Notes under the pieces: generated by a model
Told to the model about the DNA's origin: nothing
What the model saw: the letters and a program-made list of their open reading frames with translations, nothing else
The model's database searches: none
Part shown: one piece after another, positions 9,570 to 18,058 of the stretch
Layout: every line of letters starts with the position of its first letter
Numbering within the stretch: the stretch's first letter is position 1
Made by a program: the position numbers and the translations under genes
Assembly: GCF_002001105.1 (NCBI RefSeq)
Contig: NZ_MUNP01000072.1
Coordinates: forward strand, 1 to 44,423
Source of the DNA: Rhodanobacter sp. C06
GTDB taxonomy: Bacteria > Pseudomonadota > Gammaproteobacteria > Xanthomonadales > Rhodanobacteraceae
Direction: 5' to 3'
Length of the DNA stretch: 44,423 nt

Positions 9570-10047
9570 TTCTGCCGCCATGAACCGCACCGTCGTGGAA
9601 CGCAAGTCCGACCACGAGCTCGTCGTGATGCGAACGTTCGATGCCCCGGCGCACATCGTCTTCGAAGCGTGGAGCAAGCCCGACTTGTTCACGCGTTGGT
9701 GGGTGCCGAAGTCGGTGGGCATGTCGCTGGTCTCGTGCAACATGGATGTGCGCACCGGAGGCACGTATCGCCTCGTGTTCAGCCATCCGGCCTTCGATCA
9801 GCCGATGGCGTTCTTCGGCACGTACCGCGAAGTGATACCGAACGAGCGCATCGTCTGGATGAACGAGGAAAGCGACGAGGGCGCCGAGACCACGGTGACG
9901 TTCGAGGAACTTGCCGGCAAGACGCGGGTCACCTTCCACGAGCGCTACCCCACGAAAGCGGCCCTCGAGGAAGCCCTCGCCGGTTCGGCGGAAGGCCTGC
10001 CCGAACAGTTCGCGCAGCTGGATGCATTGCTCGCGGGCAACTCCTGA
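9547..10047 (+). CDS. SRPBCC (AHSA1-like) domain protein
   Basis: A 166-residue START/Bet v 1-fold protein of the AHSA1 type. Family signs are VMRTFDAPAHIVFEAWSKP, LFTRWWVPK, DVRTGGTYRLVF and the long C-terminal helix with EGLPEQFAQLDALL. These proteins bind hydrophobic ligands, and their role with ArsR partners is generally unknown. The start at 9547 has AAGGAG 7 bases upstream inside the regulator gene. It is co-expressed with the ArsR-type gene and probably repressed by it. The hydrolase follows after 89 bases and may share the transcript. Confidence 0.85.
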   Translation: MPQAKEGSSAAMNRTVVERKSDHELVVMRTFDAPAHIVFEAWSKPDLFTRWWVPKSVGMSLVSCNMDVRTGGTYRLVFSHPAFDQPMAFFGTYREVIPNERIVWMNEESDEGAETTVTFEELAGKTRVTFHERYPTKAALEEALAGSAEGLPEQFAQLDALLAGNS

Positions 10048-10136
10048 CGGCACCGCGGCCACCGGCATGTACATGATGCGGCGGTGAAAACACGATCACC
10101 ACTGCGCGGGCCCATTCGACGCCACGTGAGGACGAC

Positions 10137-11021
10137 ATGCTCCGACGCGATTTCCTGAAGGCGGCCATGGCGACCGCCGTGCTGACTGCGACTCGTCCCG
10201 TTCAAGCCAAGGAGACTCTCGCCATGTCGAAGGCGAATTTTGCCGACGTCGACGGCCAGCACATCTTTTACAGCGTGCATGGCGCCGGCAAGCCACTCCT
10301 TCTGCTGCACGGTGGTATCGACCCGGACAGCTTCGGGAGCAATCTGGCCGAACTGGCCAGGGGCAGACAGGTGATCGCCCCTCACCTCCAGGCGCATGGG
10401 CGTACGCCGGACACGGACAGGCCACTGCGCAGCGAAACGATGGGCGACGACATCGCCGCGCTGATTGGCCATCTGGGCCATGGCAAGGCCGACGTCATGG
10501 GCTACTCGCTGGGCGCCAGCGTCGCGCTGCAGACCGCGATCCGCCATCCGGACGTGGTCGACCGGCTCGTCCTCGTGTCCGCGGCGATGAAGCAGGACGG
10601 CTTTTATCCCGAAGGGGTGGCGGCCTTCAAGCAGCTGGAGGCCAACGCGACCACGTTGGGCCCCAGCGTCAAGGCATCCCCGTTGGGGAAGGCCTATCCC
10701 GACGTCGATTGGACCAACCTCTTCAGGAAGGTCGGCGACATGACCAAACGCCCCTTCGACTGGAGCGCCGACATCGCCAGGCTTCAGGCGCGCACGCTGC
10801 TGGTCTATGCCGATGCTGACGCCATCCGGCCCGAACACATGGTCGAGTTCTGGAAGGCGTTGGGAGGAGGCCAGCGCGATGCCGGGATCGATGGCTCCCT
10901 GCGGCCCGCAAACGAGCTCGCCATCTTGCCGAACACCACCCACTACACGCTCCCCGTCGAGCCGATGCTGCCCGAGATCGTCGAACGCTTCCTCGGAGCC
11001 GCATTGAAGGCAGCAGGTTAG
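10137..11021 (+). CDS. Alpha/beta hydrolase with Tat signal
   Basis: A 294-residue alpha/beta hydrolase. The N-terminus MLRRDFLKAAMATAV has the twin-arginine motif and ends near PVQA, so it is probably folded before export to the periplasm. The core has the oxyanion-loop motif LLLHGG, the nucleophile elbow GYSLGAS (Ser124), an acid in YADADAIRPEHM (Asp226 or Asp228) and His269 in NTTHYTL. Substrate unknown; esterase or haloperoxidase-like members share the fold. GAGGA lies upstream of the ATG. It may be the third gene of the ArsR/SRPBCC group. Confidence 0.8.
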   Translation: MLRRDFLKAAMATAVLTATRPVQAKETLAMSKANFADVDGQHIFYSVHGAGKPLLLLHGGIDPDSFGSNLAELARGRQVIAPHLQAHGRTPDTDRPLRSETMGDDIAALIGHLGHGKADVMGYSLGASVALQTAIRHPDVVDRLVLVSAAMKQDGFYPEGVAAFKQLEANATTLGPSVKASPLGKAYPDVDWTNLFRKVGDMTKRPFDWSADIARLQARTLLVYADADAIRPEHMVEFWKALGGGQRDAGIDGSLRPANELAILPNTTHYTLPVEPMLPEIVERFLGAALKAAG

Positions 11022-11403
11022 GGGCCAGCGAAGCACTCACGGAGCTATCAGAGCGCGGGAGAGTTGCGCGCGTCCCTCGATGTTTTGAACCATCGGACAG
11101 GCCACCGCGGACACATGATGGTCCATGGGTGAGGATGGTTGTGATGTGCAGTGCCTGGCTCGACGGCAGGCATCATCCAGCCAGTTGCCGGCTTCGAGCA
11201 ATTCTTCTCGGCGGATTCGGGGTTGGCTTTGTAGTTCGGCAATGTCAGGTATTGGGCTGCCGATTCAATCGGTCAGCGCAACAGTTTTCAGCACCTGACG
11301 AGTGATTGATGGCAACGAGTCGGTGGCCGCTTTCAGACAACTGTTCCACGATTGCCGGAAGCTCGGCCGGGCAATACCGAAATCCAGCGACAGTAGCTAA
11401 AAA
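11022..11403. other. Intergenic stretch without a recognisable gene
   Basis: About 380 bases between two convergent genes. The base composition is visibly less GC-rich than the neighbours. Short open frames occur on both strands (for example 11048-11242 minus) but none has a domain, signal peptide or good ribosome site. It may be a decayed insertion. Confidence 0.4.
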
Positions 11404-11427
11404 CAAGGCCCCGCATGCGGGGCCTTG
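11404..11427 (-). terminator. Terminator of the M1 aminopeptidase gene
   Basis: CAAGGCCCCGCA is perfectly mirrored by TGCGGGGCCTTG (24 bases). Read on the minus strand it is followed by TTTTT, so it is a strong Rho-independent terminator 21 bases beyond the gene stop. Confidence 0.85.
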
Positions 11428-11448
11428 TCGTGTCGCCTGCCGGAACGC

Positions 11449-14100
11449 TCAGCCGCCGTTCTTGGCCAGCCACGCATCCACCGCCGGCAGGCGATCCTTG
11501 CGAACCATCTGGCGGTACTGGATGTTGGCGATCACGGCGTTCGCCGGACGGCGTGCGGAGGGATCGATGGTGGCCTCGTAGGCCTTGATCTTGTCGATCA
11601 TCGCCGGGTCGAACGAGCTGCTGCCCAGCGACGGGTAGTAGCGGCCGCCGGAGGTGGAGTCGACCAGCTTGTCCACCTGTGCGCGGTGCGCCATGGCGAA
11701 GTCATAAGCCATTTCCGGATGCCGCCAGGACACGCCGCGGATCATGCCGGCGCTGTTGGTGGCGCCCGGCTCGGCGGTGAGCGCCAGATCCAGCGCACGC
11801 TGTGCCAGCGCCTTGTCCTTGGCGATGGCCAGCAGCCCGTACAGCCGATCCTTGATCATCGGCGATTTCTCGGCCTGGGCCTCGGCGTGCAGCTTGTTCC
11901 AGGTGGCCGCATCGGCATGCTGCGCCACGATGGCGAGGATGGTCTTGCGCAGGGCCGCCGGCACCGCCTTGGGATCGGTGGCCTGCGCATCGTAGCGGCG
12001 GCGCACTTCCTTCAGCATGTCCGCGTCGCCCAGCTCGGACAGCGCGCCGATCAGCTGCGTGCGCAGCAGCGTGGTCGAGGTGCTCTCGTCCGGTTTGGCG
12101 TCCCAGCCCACGCGTGCGAACGCCGGCTTGAGCTGCGCCACGGCATAGGCGCGGAAGCGATCCTGCCGCGCCTTGTCGCCACGGTAGTACTGATCCAGGC
12201 CTTCCAGGCTCTCGGCCACTTCCGCCCAGATTTCCGGCGCGGCGTCGGCCGGGACGGCCTTGGCCATGTCGAGGAAATCCGAGACCGGTTCGAGGCCGGC
12301 CATGCTCTCGGCCCAGGTGTCGCCCATCAGGCCGAGCTGGTCGACCGGCGCGAGCTTGTTGAAGTCCTGCTTCAGCGCGGCGAGCTGCGCGGGCGCGTAC
12401 AGCGTGCGGTAGTAGCCGCTCTGCCCCGCGTTCACCAGCACCGGGCCGCAGCCCTTCAGCTTGAGCGTGGCGGAGCCGTTCACCAGGGTGCTGGCGCTGG
12501 CGTTGCCCACCACCTGCGCGATCACCGGCACGTGCCAGCGCAGCGGCTGCTTGTTCGGGCGATCCTTGGTGAACTCGCCCTGGGTGAGTTTGACCGTGGT
12601 CTCGCCGTTGCTGCACATGGCCGAGTCCACCTTGATCAGCGGCACGCCCGGCTGCAGGGTGAAGTCGTGCGCCACTTGGGTGATTGGCTTGCCGCCGGCC
12701 ACGCCGTCCATCGCGTGCCACAGGTCGTCGGACACGGTGTTGCCGTAGGCGTGCGCCTTGAGGTAGTTGTGCACGCCCTGGCGCCAGTTCTCGGGGCCGA
12801 CATAGGCCTCCAGCATGCGGATCACCGCCTCGCCCTTGGAGTAGGTGATGGTGTCGAAGGCCTGGCTAGCCTGCTCCACCGTGGCGATCTTCTGCACGAT
12901 GGGGTGCGTGGTGGCCACCGCGTCGACCGACATCGCGCCTTCGCGCACGCCCACGGTGTCGAGCACGGTGTTCCATTCCGGATGCACTTTCTCGGTTTCG
13001 CGCTCGGCCATCCACGAGGCGAAACCCTCGTTGAGCCACAGGTTGTCCCACCAGTCCATGGTCACCAGGTCGCCGAACCACTGGTGCGCCATTTCGTGCG
13101 CGGCGGTGTTGAACACCTCCATCTTGTCGCCCTGGGTGGAGTAGGACGGGTCGAGCAGCATCGCGTACTCGAAGGTGAAGATCGCGCCCCAGTTCTCCAT
13201 CGCCGAGAAGAACTGGCTGCTGCCCGGCGCGGCGATGTTGTCCAGCTTGGGCAGCGGGTACTTGATGCCGAAGTAGTCGTTGTAGTCGTGCAGCACGGTC
13301 TTGGCCGATTCCAGCGTGAAGGCCGCCTGCACGCCCTTCCCCTTCTGCATGACCACGCCGATCTCGGTGCCGTCCGAGCTGGTGGTGACGCGGTCGAAGT
13401 CGCCCAGGCCGAAGAACAGCAGGTAGGTGGACATCTTCGGCGTGGTGCGGAAGGTGACCTTCTCCATGCCGTGGCCGGCACCGGCCTTCGAGGCCACCGG
13501 CATGTTGCTCACCGCCATCTCGTTGGCGGGCACGGTGACGCTGAGGTCGAAGGTGGCCTTGTAGGCGGGCTCGTCCCACGACGGGATGAAGCGGCGCGCG
13601 TCGGAGTTCTCGAACTGGGTGAACAGCGCGCGCTTCTGGCCGGACGCGGTGGGGTAGTCGATGGCGAACAAGCCGTTGGCCTGGGTGCCGATGGTACCCA
13701 CGTAGTCCATCGCCAGCTTGTAGCTGCCGGGCGCGACGGTCTTGTCGAAGCTGAAGGTGGCGGTCTGCGCCTTCTCGTCCAGCGCAACCTTGGCCGCCAT
13801 GGCCGCACCCTTGCCCGCGGTCGGCGCCAGCGTCACCGACGAGAACCTCATGCCTGCCGCGTTGAGCGTGATGCTGGTGCCGGGCTTGAGCACTTGCACG
13901 TCCACGGTGACCCGGCCGTCGAAGCTCATCTTCTCCGCATGCGGCGTGATGGCCACGGCGTAATGCACCGGCCGCACGTTGCGCGGCAATTGCGTGGGCG
14001 TCTGCGACAACGCGGCCGCCGGCTGCGCCGGCATCGCCAGCGTGGCACCGGCGGACACGGCGAGCGCCAGCGCGATCGCGGAAACCAGGGACTTGCGCAT
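11449..14100 (-). CDS. Secreted M1-family aminopeptidase (PepN-like)
   Basis: An 883-residue zinc aminopeptidase. A signal peptide (MRKSLVSAIALALAVSAGAT, cleavage near residue 22) sends it to the periplasm or outside, unlike cytosolic PepN. The exopeptidase motif is SAMENWG (G-A-M-E-N type). The zinc site is HEMAH (His335, Glu336, His339) with the third ligand Glu358 in NEGFA. The C-terminal ERAP1-like helical domain is complete. It releases N-terminal amino acids from peptides and would act after the endopeptidases and S46 dipeptidyl-peptidases nearby. The start ATG has GGAGAGG upstream. The gene is divergent from the two-component operon. Confidence 0.93.
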   Translation of the reverse strand: MRKSLVSAIALALAVSAGATLAMPAQPAAALSQTPTQLPRNVRPVHYAVAITPHAEKMSFDGRVTVDVQVLKPGTSITLNAAGMRFSSVTLAPTAGKGAAMAAKVALDEKAQTATFSFDKTVAPGSYKLAMDYVGTIGTQANGLFAIDYPTASGQKRALFTQFENSDARRFIPSWDEPAYKATFDLSVTVPANEMAVSNMPVASKAGAGHGMEKVTFRTTPKMSTYLLFFGLGDFDRVTTSSDGTEIGVVMQKGKGVQAAFTLESAKTVLHDYNDYFGIKYPLPKLDNIAAPGSSQFFSAMENWGAIFTFEYAMLLDPSYSTQGDKMEVFNTAAHEMAHQWFGDLVTMDWWDNLWLNEGFASWMAERETEKVHPEWNTVLDTVGVREGAMSVDAVATTHPIVQKIATVEQASQAFDTITYSKGEAVIRMLEAYVGPENWRQGVHNYLKAHAYGNTVSDDLWHAMDGVAGGKPITQVAHDFTLQPGVPLIKVDSAMCSNGETTVKLTQGEFTKDRPNKQPLRWHVPVIAQVVGNASASTLVNGSATLKLKGCGPVLVNAGQSGYYRTLYAPAQLAALKQDFNKLAPVDQLGLMGDTWAESMAGLEPVSDFLDMAKAVPADAAPEIWAEVAESLEGLDQYYRGDKARQDRFRAYAVAQLKPAFARVGWDAKPDESTSTTLLRTQLIGALSELGDADMLKEVRRRYDAQATDPKAVPAALRKTILAIVAQHADAATWNKLHAEAQAEKSPMIKDRLYGLLAIAKDKALAQRALDLALTAEPGATNSAGMIRGVSWRHPEMAYDFAMAHRAQVDKLVDSTSGGRYYPSLGSSSFDPAMIDKIKAYEATIDPSARRPANAVIANIQYRQMVRKDRLPAVDAWLAKNGG

Positions 14101-14318
14101 GGAAACCTCTCCTTGGAGGGCATCGGGAATGGATGGCTGCCCATGGTGGCGCCGGCGGCGATGGGCAGGAATGGCCGGAAGTCATGCCTGCCGCCCGGCC
14201 TCGCGCCGCGTTTCGCCCGTTCCGTGCCTGCCGAACCCGGCTTGGTCGCATGCCCGGCGCAAGCTGCGAAATCGGCGGCTATGCTCGCTTCCGACGATCG
14301 ACCACCGGGGACAACATC

Positions 14319-15581
14319 GTGATCAAGGGCTTTTTCTTCGTGGCACGGCTGGTGATCGCCTGGCTGCTGGCACTGTTCGTCATCCTGATCGTGATGGGCC
14401 ACAGCGGCCCGTTCCGCGGCCTGCAACCGCTGCCGGAAATCATCGCCTTCGTGGTGTTGGTGCTGGTGCTGACCGGTGCGTTCTCCCACCTGCGGCGCGT
14501 GCGCCTGATCGCCGGGCACGCGAACCTGGACACGCTGGGCAACCGCCAGCGCCGGCAGATCGAGCTGCCGTTCGAGGCCGGCGAGGCGTTCGACATGCTG
14601 GACGCGACGATCCGCGAACTGCCCTACACCGAGGAAGTCGAAAGCGCCCGCGACAGCCTGCAGGTGCGCGCCAAGGTGCGCCGTCCCAATCCCTATGGCC
14701 GCACCATGCTCGGCTGGCTCAACCCCTTCAGCTGGCTGGGCAGCCGGCGCAACCAGATCTTCGCCACGGTGACGCCGGGCGACGGCGGCGGCAGCGTCAC
14801 CCTCGTGTGCGAACCGGAAAGCGGTGCCTGGAGCGACTGGTTCCGGGTGGACGACGGCAGCAACCTGATCAATGCCGACGCGATCTCCCGTGCCCTCGCC
14901 CGCCGCGTGGCCGAACGCCGCCGCCGCGAGCAGCTGGCCGCCGCCCAGACCGCCACCGACAAGGAACTGGCGCAGGCCAAACTGAACCTGCTGCACGCGC
15001 AGGTGGAACCGCACTTCCTTTACAACACGCTGGCCAGCGCGCAATACCTCACCCGCAGCGAGCCCGCGCAAGCCGACCGCATGCTCGGCCACCTGATCCA
15101 ATACCTGCGCCACTCGCTGCCCAGCGCGGAGGAAACGCTTTCCACGCTGGGCGAGGAACTGGAACGCGCCCGCGCCTACCTGGAAATCCTGAAGATCCGC
15201 ATGGGCGCGCGGCTGGAGATGAGGATCGAAGTACCGGACGCGCTGCGCGCCGTCACGCTGCCGCCGATGATGCTGCAGACCCTGGTGGAGAACGCGATCA
15301 AGCACGGGCTCGAACCCAAGCCCGGCGGCGGCAGCGTGTGGATCCTCGCCCGCCGCGACGGCGACAGCGTGGCGGTCACCGTGGCCGACGACGGCCAGGG
15401 CTTCGGCGCCGCCGGCGGCGGCACCGGCATCGGCCTGAAGAACGTGCGCGAACGGCTGCAGCTCGTGTACGGCCCGCGCGCCTCGCTGGCGGTGGTGGCC
15501 AACGTGCCCGAAGGCGTGGCCGCCACGCTCACCGTGCCGGCGCAACCGGCGGCAGCGACCGCAACGGAAGCGCAGCCATGA
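14319..15581 (+). CDS. LytS/YehU-type sensor histidine kinase
   Basis: A 420-residue histidine kinase of the His_kinase/LytS class. Two N-terminal hydrophobic segments (about residues 5-25 and 37-57) form a membrane hairpin with no large sensor domain. The phosphoacceptor region is QVEPHFLYNTL with His232, and the ATPase domain has LVENAIKHG and the G-box DDGQGFG and GIGLKNVRERL. The GTG start at 14319 begins MIKGFFFVARLV; upstream in-frame starts exist, and the ribosome site is weak. It overlaps the response regulator gene by 4 bases (ATGA), so the pair is translationally coupled. The signal is unknown. Confidence 0.88.
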   Translation: MIKGFFFVARLVIAWLLALFVILIVMGHSGPFRGLQPLPEIIAFVVLVLVLTGAFSHLRRVRLIAGHANLDTLGNRQRRQIELPFEAGEAFDMLDATIRELPYTEEVESARDSLQVRAKVRRPNPYGRTMLGWLNPFSWLGSRRNQIFATVTPGDGGGSVTLVCEPESGAWSDWFRVDDGSNLINADAISRALARRVAERRRREQLAAAQTATDKELAQAKLNLLHAQVEPHFLYNTLASAQYLTRSEPAQADRMLGHLIQYLRHSLPSAEETLSTLGEELERARAYLEILKIRMGARLEMRIEVPDALRAVTLPPMMLQTLVENAIKHGLEPKPGGGSVWILARRDGDSVAVTVADDGQGFGAAGGGTGIGLKNVRERLQLVYGPRASLAVVANVPEGVAATLTVPAQPAAATATEAQP

Positions 15582-16348
15582 GCCGCGCCGTGATCGCCGA
15601 GGACGAGACGCTGCTGCGCGACGCGCTGCGCCGCCTGCTGGGCGAAGCGTGGCCGGAACTGGAGGTGGTCGCCGAATGCGACAACGGCGCCGACGCGCTC
15701 GACGCCATCGCCGCGCAACAGCCGGACGTGGCCTTCCTCGACATCCGCATGCCCGGCCTCAGCGGCCTGGAAGTGGCCGCGGCCGCCGGCGAAGCCAGCC
15801 CCGCCACGCAGGTGGTGTTCACCACCGCCTACGACCAGTACGCCATCGCCGCCTTCGAGCGCGGCGCGATCGACTACCTGCTCAAGCCCATCGCCATCGA
15901 GCGGCTGGCCGCCACCGTCGAACGGCTGAAGCGCCGCGCCAGCGCCGGCCAGACCGCGCGCGGCGACCTCGCCCTGCTGCTGCGCGAGCTGGCGCAAGGC
16001 GCCATGCAGGCCGGTGCCACGCCGCCGCTCACCTGGATCACCGCCGGCACCGGCCGCGAGACGCGGCTGATCATGGTGGACGACGTCGCCTATTTCCGCG
16101 CCGACCACAAGTACACCGTGGCGATGACCGCCGACGGCGAAGCACTGCTGCGCAAACCGATCCGCGAACTGCTGGAGCAGCTCGACCCGGCCGTGTTCAA
16201 GCAGATCCACCGCTCCACCATCGTCAACCTGAAAGCGATCGCCGCCATCGCGCGCGACGACAGCGGCAAGGGCACCGTGCGACTCAAGCAACGCCCCGAG
16301 ACACTCACTGTCAGCCAGCCCTTCATGGCGCTGTTCCGCAACATGTGA
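15578..16348 (+). CDS. LytTR-family response regulator
   Basis: A 256-residue regulator of the AlgR/LytR/YehT type. The N-terminal receiver has the acidic pair in AEDE and the phosphoacceptor Asp55 in VAFLDIRMPG, with TTAYDQYAIAAFERGAIDYLLKP as the switch region. The C-terminal LytTR DNA-binding domain (about residues 147-256) has VAYFRADHKYTVAM, QIHRSTIVNL and the terminal LTVSQPFMALFRNM. Its partner kinase is directly upstream with a 4-base overlap. Targets are unknown. In this group such pairs often control membrane or surface functions. Confidence 0.92.
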   Translation: MSRAVIAEDETLLRDALRRLLGEAWPELEVVAECDNGADALDAIAAQQPDVAFLDIRMPGLSGLEVAAAAGEASPATQVVFTTAYDQYAIAAFERGAIDYLLKPIAIERLAATVERLKRRASAGQTARGDLALLLRELAQGAMQAGATPPLTWITAGTGRETRLIMVDDVAYFRADHKYTVAMTADGEALLRKPIRELLEQLDPAVFKQIHRSTIVNLKAIAAIARDDSGKGTVRLKQRPETLTVSQPFMALFRNM

Positions 16349-16412
16349 CCCCCCCGCGCGGCTTGCCTTGCACGAGCCGCGCATGAACCCAACCACTCCG
16401 GGAAAACCCATC

Positions 16413-16628
16413 ATGCTGAAGCCGACGATTGCCGGCCTGGCCTGCCTTTGCCTGGCCGCCTGCGCCACCCGACCCATCGACCGCGCTGCGCTCCGCCTGC
16501 ACGCCGAACGCGACTGCAGGGTACGCGCCGCCGTTGCCCCGGCCTACGCCCTGGACAACACCGGCATCGGCCTACGCAACGTGGCGTTCGACCGCTGCAT
16601 GCGCGCGGTCGACTTCGCACGGCGTTGA
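16413..16628 (+). CDS. Small cysteine-containing lipoprotein
   Basis: A 71-residue predicted lipoprotein. MLKPTIAGLACLCLAACA gives a perfect lipobox LAAC with Cys17, leaving a mature chain of about 55 residues with two cysteines (RDC and DRC), possibly a disulfide. No known domain is recognised. The start is ambiguous: an in-frame ATG at 16383 would add ten residues, but starting at 16413 gives a standard signal peptide. It follows the response regulator by 64 bases and may belong to the same transcript. Confidence 0.65.
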   Translation: MLKPTIAGLACLCLAACATRPIDRAALRLHAERDCRVRAAVAPAYALDNTGIGLRNVAFDRCMRAVDFARR

Positions 16629-16690
16629 GCTGCGCTCCCGCGCTGTTTCATCTTCCCGTCGCTGGCCGGCTGCATGCCGGGCGGACGCCT

Positions 16691-17449
16691 TCAGCGCCAG
16701 CCCGCCACGCGGGCCGCGCGCTCCTGCTGCGCATCGAACACATTGCCGCGCAAGCGGGCATCGATCGCGGCCTGCACCGCGGGCGTCAGGCCACTCGCCG
16801 CCTGGCGCAACTCGCCGGTTTCGGCCGGGACCGACGGCCCCAGCACGGGCAGCTCCCAGCCCGCCGTCGTGTGGCAGGCCAGCCCGGCGCGCACCGGCGG
16901 CGTGCGGACGGTGAAGCTGCGGCAGATGTGGCCGTCGGCGGCACGGAAAGTCAGGCCGATCGCGACCGGGGCCTGCGCATCCGGCTCGCTCGCCAATTCC
17001 CGGTCGAGCGCGCGCGCCAGCGTGCCCGTGGCGAACTGCCGGTCGCCCTGCGTGCGCACCAAACTGCTGCCGGACTGCCACCACCACAGGCCCGCGGCCA
17101 GCAACGCCACCGAGGCGGCCAGGGCGGCGCCCGGCATCAACCAGCGACGGGGCGCACGGTGGCTGGCGGGATGCGCGCCACGCCCACCCGCCACCACGCT
17201 GAACCGCGCGGCCGGTTTTGTCGCCGGCGCGGCCGGTGCCTGCAGCAAGGCGGACAGATGCGCGGGCACCGCCTCGTCGAGCACCGGATCGAATGCGGCC
17301 CGCAGTTGCGCATCCAGGGCGCACATCTGCCGCACGCGACGGGCCAGCGCGTCGTCCTGCGCCAGCACGGCCTCGACGCGCGCGGCTTCCGCGGCGTCGA
17401 GTTCGCCGTCCACGTAGGCTTGCAAGGTGTCGTCGTCGATCGTGTTCAT
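16691..17449 (-). CDS. Membrane-anchored anti-sigma factor
   Basis: A 252-residue protein that overlaps the upstream ECF sigma gene by 4 bases. The N-terminal part (DDDTLQAYVDGELDAAEAAR) is the usual short helical anti-sigma segment, without a H-x3-C-x2-C zinc motif. One membrane helix lies at about residues 103-124 (MPGAALAASVALLAAGLWWW). The remaining 125 residues would be periplasmic, with two cysteines (HICRSF and GLACHTT) that may form a disulfide or sense redox. The expected role is to hold the sigma factor at the membrane until a periplasmic signal releases it. The signal and any release protease are not known. Confidence 0.85.
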   Translation of the reverse strand: MNTIDDDTLQAYVDGELDAAEAARVEAVLAQDDALARRVRQMCALDAQLRAAFDPVLDEAVPAHLSALLQAPAAPATKPAARFSVVAGGRGAHPASHRAPRRWLMPGAALAASVALLAAGLWWWQSGSSLVRTQGDRQFATGTLARALDRELASEPDAQAPVAIGLTFRAADGHICRSFTVRTPPVRAGLACHTTAGWELPVLGPSVPAETGELRQAASGLTPAVQAAIDARLRGNVFDAQQERAARVAGWR

Positions 17450-17937
17450 GCGTCGTTCCCGAGTAGGGCCTGCAAGGTGCCGCGTGCGCGCGCCAGGCGG
17501 CTGGTGACGGTGCCCACCGGCACTTCCAGCAAGGCGGCGGCCTCGTCATAGGACAGGCCCTCGACCAGCACCAGCGCCACCACCTCGCGATGGTCCGGCG
17601 GCAGCGTCGCCAGCGCCTGCGCCAGTTCCAGCTGCTGCGCGGGCCGTGCCGCGCCAGCGTCGGCCACCGTCTCGCCGACTTCCTCCGGCGCGAACAGATG
17701 CTGTGCCCGGCCGCGCGCGCGCAGCTCGTCCCGCCAGGCGTTGCGCGCGATCGCGAACACCCACTTGTCCAGCGCGGCGTCCGGCCGCCACTGCGCGGAC
17801 CGGGCCAGCGCACGCTCCAGCACCACCTGCACCAGGTCGTCGGCATCGGCGACCTGACCGGCCAGCGCCCGCGCGAGGCGGCGCAGGCGTGGCAGCAGCG
17901 GGATCAGTCCTTCGCGCACGGCATCGCTCGAATGCAC
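17446..17937 (-). CDS. ECF (sigma-70 family) sigma factor
   Basis: A 163-residue ECF sigma factor. Region 2 covers LVQVVLERALARSAQW and ALDKWVFAIARNAWRDELR. Region 4 has LPPDHREVVALVLVEGLSYDEAAALLEVPVGTVTSRLARAR with the helix-turn-helix. The start is a GTG at 17937 with AAGGTG just upstream. The promoter-like motif at 17947-17978 places the start of transcription only some 6 bases before the GTG, so the message may be almost leaderless. The gene is divergent from the S8 protease and is followed by its anti-sigma factor. Confidence 0.93.
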   Translation of the reverse strand: MHSSDAVREGLIPLLPRLRRLARALAGQVADADDLVQVVLERALARSAQWRPDAALDKWVFAIARNAWRDELRARGRAQHLFAPEEVGETVADAGAARPAQQLELAQALATLPPDHREVVALVLVEGLSYDEAAALLEVPVGTVTSRLARARGTLQALLGNDA

Positions 17938-17946
17938 GCATCACCT

Positions 17947-17978
17947 TCCACTACGTCTGTCGGGGCCGATTCCTTCCC
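17947..17978 (-). promoter_or_regulatory. Predicted ECF promoter of the sigma gene
   Basis: On the minus strand: GGGAAGGA (-35, 17978-17971), 15 bases, then CGTAGTGGA (-10, 17955-17947). The same two blocks with the same spacing occur at 19343-19374. A GGAA-type -35 and CGT-type -10 are characteristic of ECF sigma factors, so autoregulation is likely. Confidence 0.7.
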
Positions 17979-18058
17979 TCGTGAGCAACGGCGCGGTTCG
18001 GGGGCGTAAAGCGCAGCAATGCTAGCATCCGGCCCCGTCGCTCCCGAGGTGCCCGGCG

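Noticed and set aside
11048-11242. Small minus-strand frame downstream of the hydrolase
   Set aside because: 64 residues without a domain, signal or ribosome site, in a compositionally odd gap.
11425-14322. 965-codon plus-strand frame opposite the M1 aminopeptidase
   Set aside because: Shadow of the real gene; no start signal, no recognisable motifs, and HExxH and SAMEN motifs are intact on the other strand.
18000-18058. A third copy of the ECF promoter before the S8 peptidase
   Set aside because: No GGGAAGGA-N15-CGTAGTGGA or close variant was found on the plus strand in the gap; only a weak TGCTAGCAT -10-like sequence is there.
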